Source: Candidatus Kaiserbacteria bacterium
GTDB taxonomy: Bacteria > Patescibacteriota > Minisyncoccia > Phycocordibacterales > UBA918
Length of the DNA: 7,111 bases
Assembly (NCBI GenBank): GCA_007117575.1
Contig: SKGH01000012.1
Coordinates: 1-7,111, forward strand
Direction of reading: 5' to 3'
Each line of letters starts with the position of its first letter. Position 1 is the first letter of the stretch. Positions 1 to 6,197 of the stretch are shown one piece after another. A model generated the notes under the pieces. That model saw nothing but the letters and a program-made list of their open reading frames with translations, did no database searches and was not told the DNA's origin. Both the position numbers and the translations under genes were made by a program.

Positions 1-169
1 CAGTTTCGGTAACCATTTATTACTAACGTAATAAACCAAAAAATGTTTTAGTCAGTCACGAAAGAATATAAATGATCACAGAAACTGGAGCTGGGTGAGG
101 CGTACTTGGTGGTACGATGAAAGGTTTGAGTGACGAAAGCAACAAAGAAATTCGCCAAACGCGTAAGTC
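1..169. repeat. Palindromic repeat element, copy 1 (cut by window edge)
   Basis: This is a non-coding element that is also present at 5761-5976. Positions 82-169 match 5885-5972 in the same direction with 4 differences in 88 bases. Positions 1-96 match the reverse complement of 5799-5890 with a few substitutions and short indels. The outer end is AAACGCGTAAGTC, the same terminal repeat as copy 2. It ends about 10 bp past the leuS stop codon. The left part lies outside the window, so its full length here is unknown. It has no transposase and looks like a non-autonomous, MITE-like repeat. The arm contains a small hairpin, CGTAC/GTACG, near 101-115. It may form the 3' end of the leuS transcript, since no separate terminator is seen there. 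Confidence 0.85.
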
Positions 170-179
170 CTGATGATGT

Positions 180-3100
180 TTATTTTTCTAAAACTATGTT
201 CAGTATCTTATCTTGCACGTATATCACTTTTTTGACTTTGTCATCGAGGTGTTTTGCTAAACCGTCATCATTTTTAATCGCAGTTAAAACATAAGCCTCT
301 TTTTCTCCTCGAGGAATGTTTAGAGAACCGCGTTTTTTACCGTTTACTTGGATAGTTATTTCTACAGTATCTGACTTAAGTAAATCAGGGTTAGCCTTCG
401 GGAAAGATTGTAGATGGATAGAATCTATTTTTTCAGTATCGCTACCTGATTTTTGCCGTTGCCACAATTCTTCACTTAAGTGTGGAGCAAAGGGTGCGAT
501 AAGCAGTATGGCCTTGCGATAGGTTTCGTTGGTTAACCCTAGACGTTCGGCTCTATTTACAAAAATCATTAAGGCACTAATAGCGGTATTGAATTTAAAC
601 TGGGGTATGTCATTTGTAACCTTTTCGATGGTCTGGTGTAATAATCTGGTAATCTCCTCCGGTTCATCTTTCTTTATGTGGTCGGATAAACCATAAAACC
701 TCTCTAAAAATCTTCTTATACCGGCTATCCCGCCCATATCCCAAGGGTAATTTGACCCCTCATAGGGACCCATGAAAGCTAAATACATTTTGACAGTGTC
801 AGACCCGACGTCGGCAACCTGTTCATCAGGGTTTATGACGTTTCCTTTACTTTTACTCATTTTATTGCCATCCGGTCCCAAGATCAGACCTCTGTTCACT
901 CGTTTATTGTACGGTTCATCACAAGTGACCAGACCCATGTCAAACAGTACTTTTTGCCAAAAACGAGAATATAAAAGGTGCATGGTTGTATGTTCGGGGC
1001 CACCAAAGTAGATGTCTACCGGCATCCAGTCATGCTGAGCTTTGGTTGATGAGAAAATGTCTTTATTTATATGATCAATGTAGCGAAGGAAATACCAAGA
1101 AGAATCTACGAAAGTATCCATAGTTTCTACCTCAGGACGCCAACCTGTACCAAATATTTTTTCTGTACGCTCCAGCAATTCTTTACTTTTAGCTAAAGGT
1201 GGCAAACCGGTCGGGGTAAAATCTACATCTTCAGGTAATTTCCATGGTAGATATTTATCAGGTACGGTATGCGGTTTACCCTCAGGGTCATAGACTATTG
1301 GTATTGGTACCCCCCAATAACGTTGTCTACCTATAGACCAATCACGTAGACGATAGGTACGTTTTGTTTTCCCTCCGGTTTCATTGGTGATTTTTGTTTT
1401 CGCCTCTTCACTATTAAGACCGGTGAATTTTTCTGAATTGATCAATTTTCCGTGTTGCGTAAACGGTAAAGGTTCTTCATTGTTTTCAATAACCGGTTTT
1501 ATGGGAAGGCTAAATTTAGTGGCAAAATCGTAATCTCTCTCGTCATGCGCCGGCACAGCCATAACCGCACCAGTCCCATAGTTACCTAATACATAATCAG
1601 CCACATATATTGGCAGGATTTCGTTTGTGAGTGGATGTTTAGCCGATAATCCTTCAAGCTTTACTCCGGTTTTTTCTTTGCTGATATCAAGTCTGTCTTG
1701 GTCACGTTTTTTTAAAGAATTCTTTAAATAGATATCTACTTCTTCTCGGTTTGTTATTAAATTGTTATATTTAGTCAGATAAGGATGTTCCGGTGCTAAA
1801 ACAATGTATGTAGCGCCAAACAATGTGTCAGGGCGTGTGGTAAAGACGCTTATTGCGTTTTGAAATAGTTTATTTAGTTCGTCAGTTATGGGTTGTAGGT
1901 CGAGTTCGGTTTCTTGATCATTTTGTTCGTTGGCGTATTTACCGGTTGCTTTTACAATATACAGGCTACGTATGGGAAGGTTGTGATCAATTTGTCCATT
2001 TACTTTGTTGGTTAAGATAACCGGTCTGTTAGCGGTTACTTGTTTTTCCTCACCATCAGGCATGATAAGTGTCATCACGTGTTTCCATGTTGCTTTAACC
2101 TCACCACCTTGCTTGGTGGCTAGACTCTTATAGTGTTCTAAAACTAGATTTGAAATCTGGTCTTGTGACAGTTCTTCTTCTTTTAAATCTTGAAGCGCGT
2201 TCCGTTTTACTTTAACCGGATCTACATTACTGCCCGCAATAAAAAAACCTGTATCATCAGCCAAAACCGGCAGGTCTATAAGATTGGCAAGAGTACGAGC
2301 TTTCTTCAAAGAATTGTCACTTAAGGTTTCCCCGTCTTCCTTTACTTTGAAATCAGAAATACCAATTTCTTCAGGAGTTTTTAGATCTATTTTAAGTTTA
2401 GTGGAGCTGAGTAAATATTTTAAGCGAGCACACTTACTTTTGTTGTTAGAAGCAAAAACTACCACGCCATCATAGTCATCAACGTTTAATTTGAAATCAA
2501 TTTCATAACCCTCGGCGCGCCCTATCCACTGTCTTTGAGCTTCTTTTATGGCCTCGGGCCAGTCTAGGTCTTTTAAGTCATCAACCAGTCTATCCGCGTA
2601 GTCGGTAATGCGAAGCATCCATTGAGGCATATTTTTTTTCTCTATCTTACTGTCACATCTCTCGCAACAATCATCATCTTCTACATTGTGAACTTGTTCG
2701 TTAGCGATAACTGTTTGACAACACAGGCACCAATTAACCTGTCCCTCACCTCTATATGCGATACCTCTTTTGAAGAATTCTGTAAACATCCATTGAGTCC
2801 AGCGATAATACTCTTCGTCCGTGGTGGATGCGCTATGTTCCCAATTAAAGGCATTACCCATACTGTCTAACTGCTTTCTCATGTCCAACATATTTTGTTC
2901 AGTCCATTTTTTTGGGTCGAGTTGGTTTTTTATGGCCGCATTTTCAGCCGGTAGACCAAAAGCATCAAAACCCATCGGATACAAAACTTGGGTTCCTGAC
3001 ATACGTTTAAACCTGACGTATATATCAGGAACAGCAAAGGCGTGCCAATGCCCTATATGAAGATTTCCGGATGGATACGGTAGCTCAACTAACACATACT

Positions 3101-3206
3101 CTTTAGGACGTGATGTGTCACGAGGGCCGGTATCGTAGATTTTATTTTCCTGCCAATATTTTTGCCAACGTTTTTCAATCTCGCAGGCATCGAAACGTTT
3201 TAACAT
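180..3206 (-). CDS. leuS: Leucyl-tRNA synthetase with an inserted Ham1/RdgB-like domain
   Basis: This cytoplasmic class Ia synthetase charges tRNA-Leu with leucine using ATP and hydrolyses mischarged tRNA. What is seen: the Rossmann catalytic core with HIGH at residues 50-53; a zinc-type knuckle with C160-x2-C163 and C181-x2-C184; PQWMLRITDYADRL at 195-208; the editing domain with TTRPDT at 456-461 (T461 matches the E. coli editing threonine T252) and AHDERD at 553-558; WSIGRQRYWG at 623-632; KMSKS at 782-786; an anticodon-binding helical domain; and the small bacterial LeuRS C-terminal domain from about 947. The protein is 1008 aa; without the roughly 204-aa insertion at 247-450 it would be about 804 aa, normal for compact LeuRS. 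The leucine-specific domain that precedes KMSKS in E. coli is absent. The start is the first ATG, giving a normal N-terminus (MLKRFDACEIEKRWQKYW); no Shine-Dalgarno is present. It is transcribed divergently from the DUF3467 gene. Confidence 0.98.
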   Translation of the reverse strand: MLKRFDACEIEKRWQKYWQENKIYDTGPRDTSRPKEYVLVELPYPSGNLHIGHWHAFAVPDIYVRFKRMSGTQVLYPMGFDAFGLPAENAAIKNQLDPKKWTEQNMLDMRKQLDSMGNAFNWEHSASTTDEEYYRWTQWMFTEFFKRGIAYRGEGQVNWCLCCQTVIANEQVHNVEDDDCCERCDSKIEKKNMPQWMLRITDYADRLVDDLKDLDWPEAIKEAQRQWIGRAEGYEIDFKLNVDDYDGVVVFASNNKSKCARLKYLLSSTKLKIDLKTPEEIGISDFKVKEDGETLSDNSLKKARTLANLIDLPVLADDTGFFIAGSNVDPVKVKRNALQDLKEEELSQDQISNLVLEHYKSLATKQGGEVKATWKHVMTLIMPDGEEKQVTANRPVILTNKVNGQIDHNLPIRSLYIVKATGKYANEQNDQETELDLQPITDELNKLFQNAISVFTTRPDTLFGATYIVLAPEHPYLTKYNNLITNREEVDIYLKNSLKKRDQDRLDISKEKTGVKLEGLSAKHPLTNEILPIYVADYVLGNYGTGAVMAVPAHDERDYDFATKFSLPIKPVIENNEEPLPFTQHGKLINSEKFTGLNSEEAKTKITNETGGKTKRTYRLRDWSIGRQRYWGVPIPIVYDPEGKPHTVPDKYLPWKLPEDVDFTPTGLPPLAKSKELLERTEKIFGTGWRPEVETMDTFVDSSWYFLRYIDHINKDIFSSTKAQHDWMPVDIYFGGPEHTTMHLLYSRFWQKVLFDMGLVTCDEPYNKRVNRGLILGPDGNKMSKSKGNVINPDEQVADVGSDTVKMYLAFMGPYEGSNYPWDMGGIAGIRRFLERFYGLSDHIKKDEPEEITRLLHQTIEKVTNDIPQFKFNTAISALMIFVNRAERLGLTNETYRKAILLIAPFAPHLSEELWQRQKSGSDTEKIDSIHLQSFPKANPDLLKSDTVEITIQVNGKKRGSLNIPRGEKEAYVLTAIKNDDGLAKHLDDKVKKVIYVQDKILNIVLEK
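1857..2468 (-). other. Ham1/RdgB (ITPase)-like domain inserted in the LeuRS CP1 domain
   Basis: This segment encodes residues about 247-450 of LeuRS. Family knowledge: RdgB/HAM1 proteins (about 200 aa) hydrolyse ITP, dITP and XTP to the monophosphate. What is seen: a first strand and loop FASNNKSK (251-258), matching the ATGNxGK phosphate loop; EDGETLSDN (290-298), matching ExGxTFxEN; KKARTLANLIDLPVLADDTG (301-320), matching the KAR...LPAIADDSG block with the catalytic aspartates D317/D318; and a later PDG strand turn (383-385) followed by NLPIRSLYIV (409-418), where the family has GFGYDPIF. The SHR motif near the end is not recognisable. The segment lies between the strand EIDFKL (235-240) and ISVFTTRPDT (452-461), which are adjacent in ordinary LeuRS. 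Activity is uncertain; the fold assignment is fairly secure. Confidence 0.9.
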
Positions 3207-3262
3207 AATGATAATTTAATTAGATTTATTGCCAGTTTAGCATAAGAAGCGAATTCATCGTA

Positions 3263-3268
3263 ATTATA
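3263..3268 (-). promoter_or_regulatory. Possible leuS -10 element (TATAAT)
   Basis: On the minus strand the sequence reads TGTATAAT, a perfect -10 hexamer with TG directly before it. Transcription from here would give a leader of about 50 nt before the leuS ATG. No good -35 hexamer lies at the normal distance. The leader has no Shine-Dalgarno, and it is too short for a T-box. Confidence 0.4.
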
Positions 3269-3349
3269 CATTAGTATTTTGATAGCCTATTAGGAAGTTT
3301 TTTAAGTACAGGACTTAGCCATGAAGTAGCTTTTTAAAGTTGAAAGTTT

Positions 3350-3378
3350 TTTAAAAAGTTGTAATTATATGCTATGAT
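3350..3378 (+). promoter_or_regulatory. Probable promoter of the DUF3467 gene, near-leaderless start
   Basis: The elements are TTTAAA (3350-3355, 4 of 6 to the -35 consensus), a 17-bp spacer, then TATGAT (3373-3378) preceded by TGC, an extended -10. Predicted transcription starts near 3385, only a few bases before the ATG at 3388, so the message would be leaderless or nearly so. A 9-bp inverted repeat, CTTTTTAAA (3330-3338) and TTTAAAAAG (3350-3358), overlaps the -35 and could be an operator. It is AT-rich, so chance is possible. Confidence 0.5.
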
Positions 3379-3387
3379 TATCAAAGT

Positions 3388-3657
3388 ATGAGACCTGAAG
3401 AACTTAAGCAAGCACCAAAGCTTTTTTGTGAAAATATCCGTATAGGACATACGCCGGAGTATTTTGTCGTAGGTATGAGCTCCGGTGCTCAGGCGCAGGT
3501 TTATTCATTAACTCCTGCTCACGCCAAGCGATTGGTGCAATATTTACAACACGAAATGCAGGAATATGAAAAAACATACGGTGAGATAACAGCTGAGTGG
3601 AATCCAAATGTAGTCAGTCCGGTACAGCGTGCCAATCCTCCATCTGAGGGTAGTTAG
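3388..3657 (+). CDS. DUF3467 family protein
   Basis: This small 89-aa cytoplasmic protein has no signal peptide or membrane segment. The pattern IRIGHTPEYFVVGM (17-30), a short strand QAQVYSLTP (35-43), then AHAKRLVQYLQHEMQEYEKTYG (44-65) matches the DUF3467 layout: two or three strands, then an [SPT]P.HAKRL helix ending in YE..FG. The function of this family is unknown. The tail after residue 70 is proline-rich and probably disordered. The ATG at 3388 fits the family start and lies just after a predicted -10 box; there is no Shine-Dalgarno. It is the only plus-strand gene here, divergent from leuS and convergent with the cupredoxin gene. Its TAG stop (3655-3657) overlaps the end of an inverted-repeat element, so the last residues may have been supplied or altered by that insertion. 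Confidence 0.85.
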   Translation: MRPEELKQAPKLFCENIRIGHTPEYFVVGMSSGAQAQVYSLTPAHAKRLVQYLQHEMQEYEKTYGEITAEWNPNVVSPVQRANPPSEGS

Positions 3658-3814
3658 AAACTGTTTGAAGTCTCACCACAAAGCGTACTTCGTTATGGTC
3701 GCTCTGCTTTCTAAGAATAAGTCTACAAACAACATATATTGAAACCGGTTCAAGATTGTTTCGGGTCTTCGTGGCTAAGAACTCCGGACCTCGATGAGAC
3801 ATCAAACAGTTTCT
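3656..3814. repeat. MITE-like element with 20-bp terminal inverted repeats
   Basis: The left end AGAAACTGTTTGAAGTCTCA (3656-3675) and the right end at 3795-3814 are reverse complements at 19 of 20 positions. The 159-bp unit has no open frame worth calling. TTA occurs on the outer side of both GAAACTG ends (3654-3656 and 3814-3816), a possible 3-bp target duplication, with the exact boundary uncertain by a base or two. It is probably a non-autonomous transposable element. It could instead be a long imperfect hairpin at the 3' end of the DUF3467 message, but no U-run follows. It is unrelated in sequence to the element at 1-169 and 5761-5976. Confidence 0.65.
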
Positions 3815-3876
3815 TAGGTATATGTAATAAAGTTAATACCCGTAATTTTCTTACAACCACAAAGACTGTAGTTATT

Positions 3877-3912
3877 AAAAACACAAAGGCGTGCCGTTGG
3901 CACGCCTTTGTG
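3877..3912 (-). terminator. Rho-independent terminator of the cupredoxin gene
   Basis: A perfect 14-bp stem, CACAAAGGCGTGCC (3882-3895) with GGCACGCCTTTGTG (3899-3912), has a 3-nt loop. On the minus strand it is followed directly by five Us (3877-3881). It lies 72 bp past the cupredoxin stop. No U-run follows it on the plus strand, so it serves the minus-strand transcript. A weaker 7-bp hairpin (3929-3950) precedes it in the same 3' untranslated region. Nothing else is recognised between 3815 and 3984. Confidence 0.9.
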
Positions 3913-3984
3913 GTAATTGGTATAAGTAAATGAGTAATTTTCAACTCATTGTTATTAGCTGGCTTTATGAAAGTGTTATTTTTA

Positions 3985-4503
3985 TTAAGCTTCAACGATC
4001 AAAGTTCCTACCATACCTTGTTCACGATGGCTACCTACAGAACAGTAAAATTCAAACTCACCAACCTGATCAGCTATAAAAGTAACAGAAGTTTCTTCAC
4101 CCTCCCCTATTATCTCAGACGCTACATTGAATTCATCAATGACGATATCGTGCCTGCCATCACTATTGGTCAAGTTTATGGTAACTATGTCACCTTGTTT
4201 GACTACCAACAGGTCTTCAGAATAACCGAATCTGAAGGAATCAAGGTTAAATACTCGCTCTTCACCTATGACGTTCTCATCTTCATTCATCGGATTTTCG
4301 GCGGTATCAGCGTCAAAGGCGTTTTCTTCAGCTGATCCATCGTCTATGACATCCAAGTCATTTAAGTCCGAATCATCAGTTAGCTGATCTGTTGGTGGTG
4401 TAATATCGATTTCATTAGTTACAGTATCTTCCTCGCCAGTCATTAAAAAAATGATAAGACCCAATACTATAACGACTACCCCTGCTATAATTCCAAATTT
4501 CAT
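3985..4503 (-). CDS. Membrane-anchored cupredoxin (type 1 copper protein)
   Basis: This 172-aa protein is probably displayed outside the cytoplasmic membrane and carries one type 1 copper for electron transfer. What is seen: an N-terminal hydrophobic segment at about 4-21 with no lipobox cysteine, so an uncleaved anchor is likely; a strongly acidic, low-complexity linker at about 24-82; then a cupredoxin fold at 84-172 with strands VVKQGDIVTINLTN (100-113) and SVTFIADQVGEFEFYC. The probable copper ligands are H118 (in GRHDIVID), C154, H159 and M164. The C-x4-H-x4-M spacing is like that of rusticyanin. No redox partner or oxidase is encoded nearby, so the physiological partner is unknown. It lies 126 bp downstream of ychF on the same strand and may share its transcript or use its own weak promoter. 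The start is the only ATG before the membrane segment; no Shine-Dalgarno is seen. Confidence 0.92.
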   Translation of the reverse strand: MKFGIIAGVVVIVLGLIIFLMTGEEDTVTNEIDITPPTDQLTDDSDLNDLDVIDDGSAEENAFDADTAENPMNEDENVIGEERVFNLDSFRFGYSEDLLVVKQGDIVTINLTNSDGRHDIVIDEFNVASEIIGEGEETSVTFIADQVGEFEFYCSVGSHREQGMVGTLIVEA

Positions 4504-4550
4504 AATGTATTTATTTTTTTACTTACAATCAAACTTTTTAAGTCTAACAT

Positions 4551-4556
4551 ATCATA
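4551..4556 (-). promoter_or_regulatory. Possible cupredoxin -10 element (TATGAT)
   Basis: TATGAT on the minus strand would give a leader of about 41 nt. No convincing -35 is present. A 13-bp palindrome TTTAACGGTTAAA (4565-4577) lies about 10 bp upstream and could be a binding site. The evidence is weak in such AT-rich DNA. Confidence 0.3.
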
Positions 4557-4629
4557 ATCTTCTTTTTAACGGTTAAACTCAACAAGTCAGTTTATTGAAA
4601 AAAATGGAAGACAAAAGACTCTACTTGAC

Positions 4630-5739
4630 TTAACTGTGTAGAAATTCTATCACGTCACCGTCTTTTACTATATACTCCTTACCTTCTGTTCTTACTTTGC
4701 CGGCTTCTTTAACCTGTTTTAACGAACCATTCATCACCAAATCTTCATATGAGACAACTTGGGCTCTAATGAATTTATCATGGAAATCACTATGTATGGC
4801 CGAACCAGCCTGTGGGGCGCTACTTCCTTGGTTAATTGTCCAAGCTCTGGTTTCTTTTTCACCGGTTGTGAAAAATGAAATTAAACCAAGATATTTATAT
4901 GCTGTTCTGATCAACTCATCAATGCCGTTATTTTGATTGCCATATTCTCTTCTGAATTCTTGTTTATCGTCATTGGAAAGATCTTTTAACTCATGTTCCA
5001 TACCGGCATCTATGCACACATATTCAGAGTTAGATTTATCAAAAAAATCCAACAGGTCTTGCCACTGATGACCGTTTTGTTCGTCTAAATTATGCCCACC
5101 ACTTTGTTTGTTGCATGCATACAGGAATGGTTTTGTAGTTAACAAGTTCATTTCCTTAATGATTAGGCGGTCTTCTTCTGAATCCAAAACATCTTTTACC
5201 AGCTTACCTGATTCAAGTTCGTTTTTTAGCATGATCAGAAGTTTTTGTTGTTCTTTGGCTGAAGCGCTGCCTTTTTTAAGTTCTCTGTCCAATGAATGAA
5301 GTCTTGAGTTTATGGTAGACAGGTCTGACATAATTAGTTCCAGATTAATTACTTCAATGTCGGTTAAAGGGTCAATTAAACCGGATACGTGGTGTATGTC
5401 AGAGTTATCAAATATTCTTACAACTTCAAGTATCATATCAACCTCTCTGATATGTGATAAAAACTGATTTCCCAGACCCTCACCTGAAGCGGCTCCACGC
5501 ACTAGTCCGGCTATATCTACAAACTCAATAATAGCCGGTATGGTTTGTTCACTGTTTGATATCTTCGATAAAGTTTCTAAGCGCGTATCCGGAACGGCAA
5601 CCACCCCTACAGAAGGGTCTATGGTACAGAAGGGATAGTTGTCAGCCGGTACGGAATTTTTAGTTAACGCATTAAAAAGAGTTGACTTGCCAACGTTTGG
5701 TAACCCTACTATTCCAACTGAAAGTTTTGTGCTAGACAT
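4630..5739 (-). CDS. ychF: YchF/OLA1-type P-loop nucleotidase
   Basis: YchF belongs to the Obg-related translation-factor GTPases; family members bind ribosomes and hydrolyse ATP as well as GTP, with roles in stress responses. What is seen in 369 aa: the P-loop GLPNVGKST at 12-20; a switch I region around NYPFCTIDP (34-42); DIAGLV at 75-80, with the hydrophobic residue after DxAG typical of this family; GEGLGNQFLSHIRE at 86-99; a charged helical domain at about 140-200; and a C-terminal TGS domain with FFTTGEKETRAW (289-300), DFHDKFIRAQ (318-327) and EGKEYIVKDGDV (352-363). Length matches E. coli YchF (363 aa). The base-recognition motif, usually N-x-x-E, reads NKQS (210-213), lacking the acidic residue. 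The start gives the standard N-terminus. Only 21 bp separate it from the repeat element upstream, so its promoter may lie in or next to that element. No Shine-Dalgarno is seen. Confidence 0.97.
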   Translation of the reverse strand: MSSTKLSVGIVGLPNVGKSTLFNALTKNSVPADNYPFCTIDPSVGVVAVPDTRLETLSKISNSEQTIPAIIEFVDIAGLVRGAASGEGLGNQFLSHIREVDMILEVVRIFDNSDIHHVSGLIDPLTDIEVINLELIMSDLSTINSRLHSLDRELKKGSASAKEQQKLLIMLKNELESGKLVKDVLDSEEDRLIIKEMNLLTTKPFLYACNKQSGGHNLDEQNGHQWQDLLDFFDKSNSEYVCIDAGMEHELKDLSNDDKQEFRREYGNQNNGIDELIRTAYKYLGLISFFTTGEKETRAWTINQGSSAPQAGSAIHSDFHDKFIRAQVVSYEDLVMNGSLKQVKEAGKVRTEGKEYIVKDGDVIEFLHS

Positions 5740-5760
5740 GTAACTATGTTTTTATTATTT

Positions 5761-5976
5761 TCATGACTTACGCGTTTCTGATGAAGTTCGAGGCGCTGAC
5801 CCAGCTCCAGTTTCCGTGATCATTTATATTCTTTCGTGACTAACTAAAACGATTTTGGTTTATTACGTTAGTAATAGGTTACCCAAACTGGATCTGGGTG
5901 AGGCGTACTTAGTGGTACGATAAAAGGTTTGAGTGACGAAAGTAACAAAGAAATTCGCCAAACGCGTAAGTCATGA
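5761..5976. repeat. Palindromic repeat element, copy 2 (complete)
   Basis: This 216-bp non-coding unit is bounded by perfect 17-bp inverted ends, TCATGACTTACGCGTTT (5761-5777) and its complement (5960-5976). The outermost TCATGA is itself palindromic and could be target sequence rather than element. A second, inner inverted repeat, ACCCAGCTCCAGTTT (5799-5813) and 5885-5899, matches at 14 of 15 positions and encloses a core of about 71 bp. The two arms between inner and outer repeats differ: the left is short, and the right is longer with a CGTAC/GTACG hairpin. The core contains TATTAC-GTTA-GTAATA (5861-5876). Compared with copy 1, the right arm is direct but the core is inverted. No transposase is encoded. 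It lies between ychF and hsp20. Confidence 0.88.
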
Positions 5977-6011
5977 TTTTTTTATTAGACTAAAGCTGGA
6001 CAATCATCTGC

Positions 6012-6074
6012 GTCGGCGGTGGCCGACACCTTTGCTAGCAAATTTCCCCAGGTCCTGTGCCAAACGTAGCACAG
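6012..6074. other. GC-richer stretch with three adjacent palindromes
   Basis: Within 63 bp there are GTCGGC-GGTG-GCCGAC (6012-6027), the perfect palindrome TTTGCTAGCAAA (6031-6042) and CTGTGC-N8-GCACAG (6055-6074). The stretch sits between repeat copy 2 and the hsp20 terminator and has higher GC than its surroundings. No gene or known RNA family is recognised. It may be a small structured RNA or a remnant of another repeat. Confidence 0.35.
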
Positions 6075-6145
6075 AGATGTCTAATATGCCACGTTTTAAG
6101 TCAAATCTCAACAATTATGTATCATGTTTATGTCTTTATTTAAAC

Positions 6146-6177
6146 ACAAACACCACTCTTAAGTGAGTAGTGTTTGT
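6146..6177 (-). terminator. Probable terminator of hsp20
   Basis: A 13-bp stem, ACAAACACCACTC (6146-6158) with GAGTAGTGTTTGT (6165-6177), encloses a 6-nt loop. The single mismatch on the plus strand becomes a G-U pair in minus-strand RNA, which points to minus-strand function. It lies 20 bp past the hsp20 stop and is followed by GUUUAAAU, a modest U-rich tail. Confidence 0.7.
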
Positions 6178-6197
6178 CGAACTAGTGCTACCTAATG

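Noticed and set aside
180..3206. Intein or intron as explanation for the LeuRS insertion
   Set aside because: The segment has no splicing-motif residues at its junctions, stays in frame and matches Ham1 motifs instead.
3949..4335. A plus-strand open frame of 128 codons
   Set aside because: It lies antisense to the cupredoxin gene, whose frame carries clear copper-site motifs and a terminator.
1..5976. The repeat pair as the ends of a composite transposon carrying leuS to ychF
   Set aside because: The enclosed genes are core housekeeping genes, no transposase is present, and the copies look like independent short insertions.
5933..6166. A plus-strand open frame of 77 codons
   Set aside because: It begins inside the repeat element and runs through the palindrome cluster and the hsp20 terminator; the peptide has no recognisable family.
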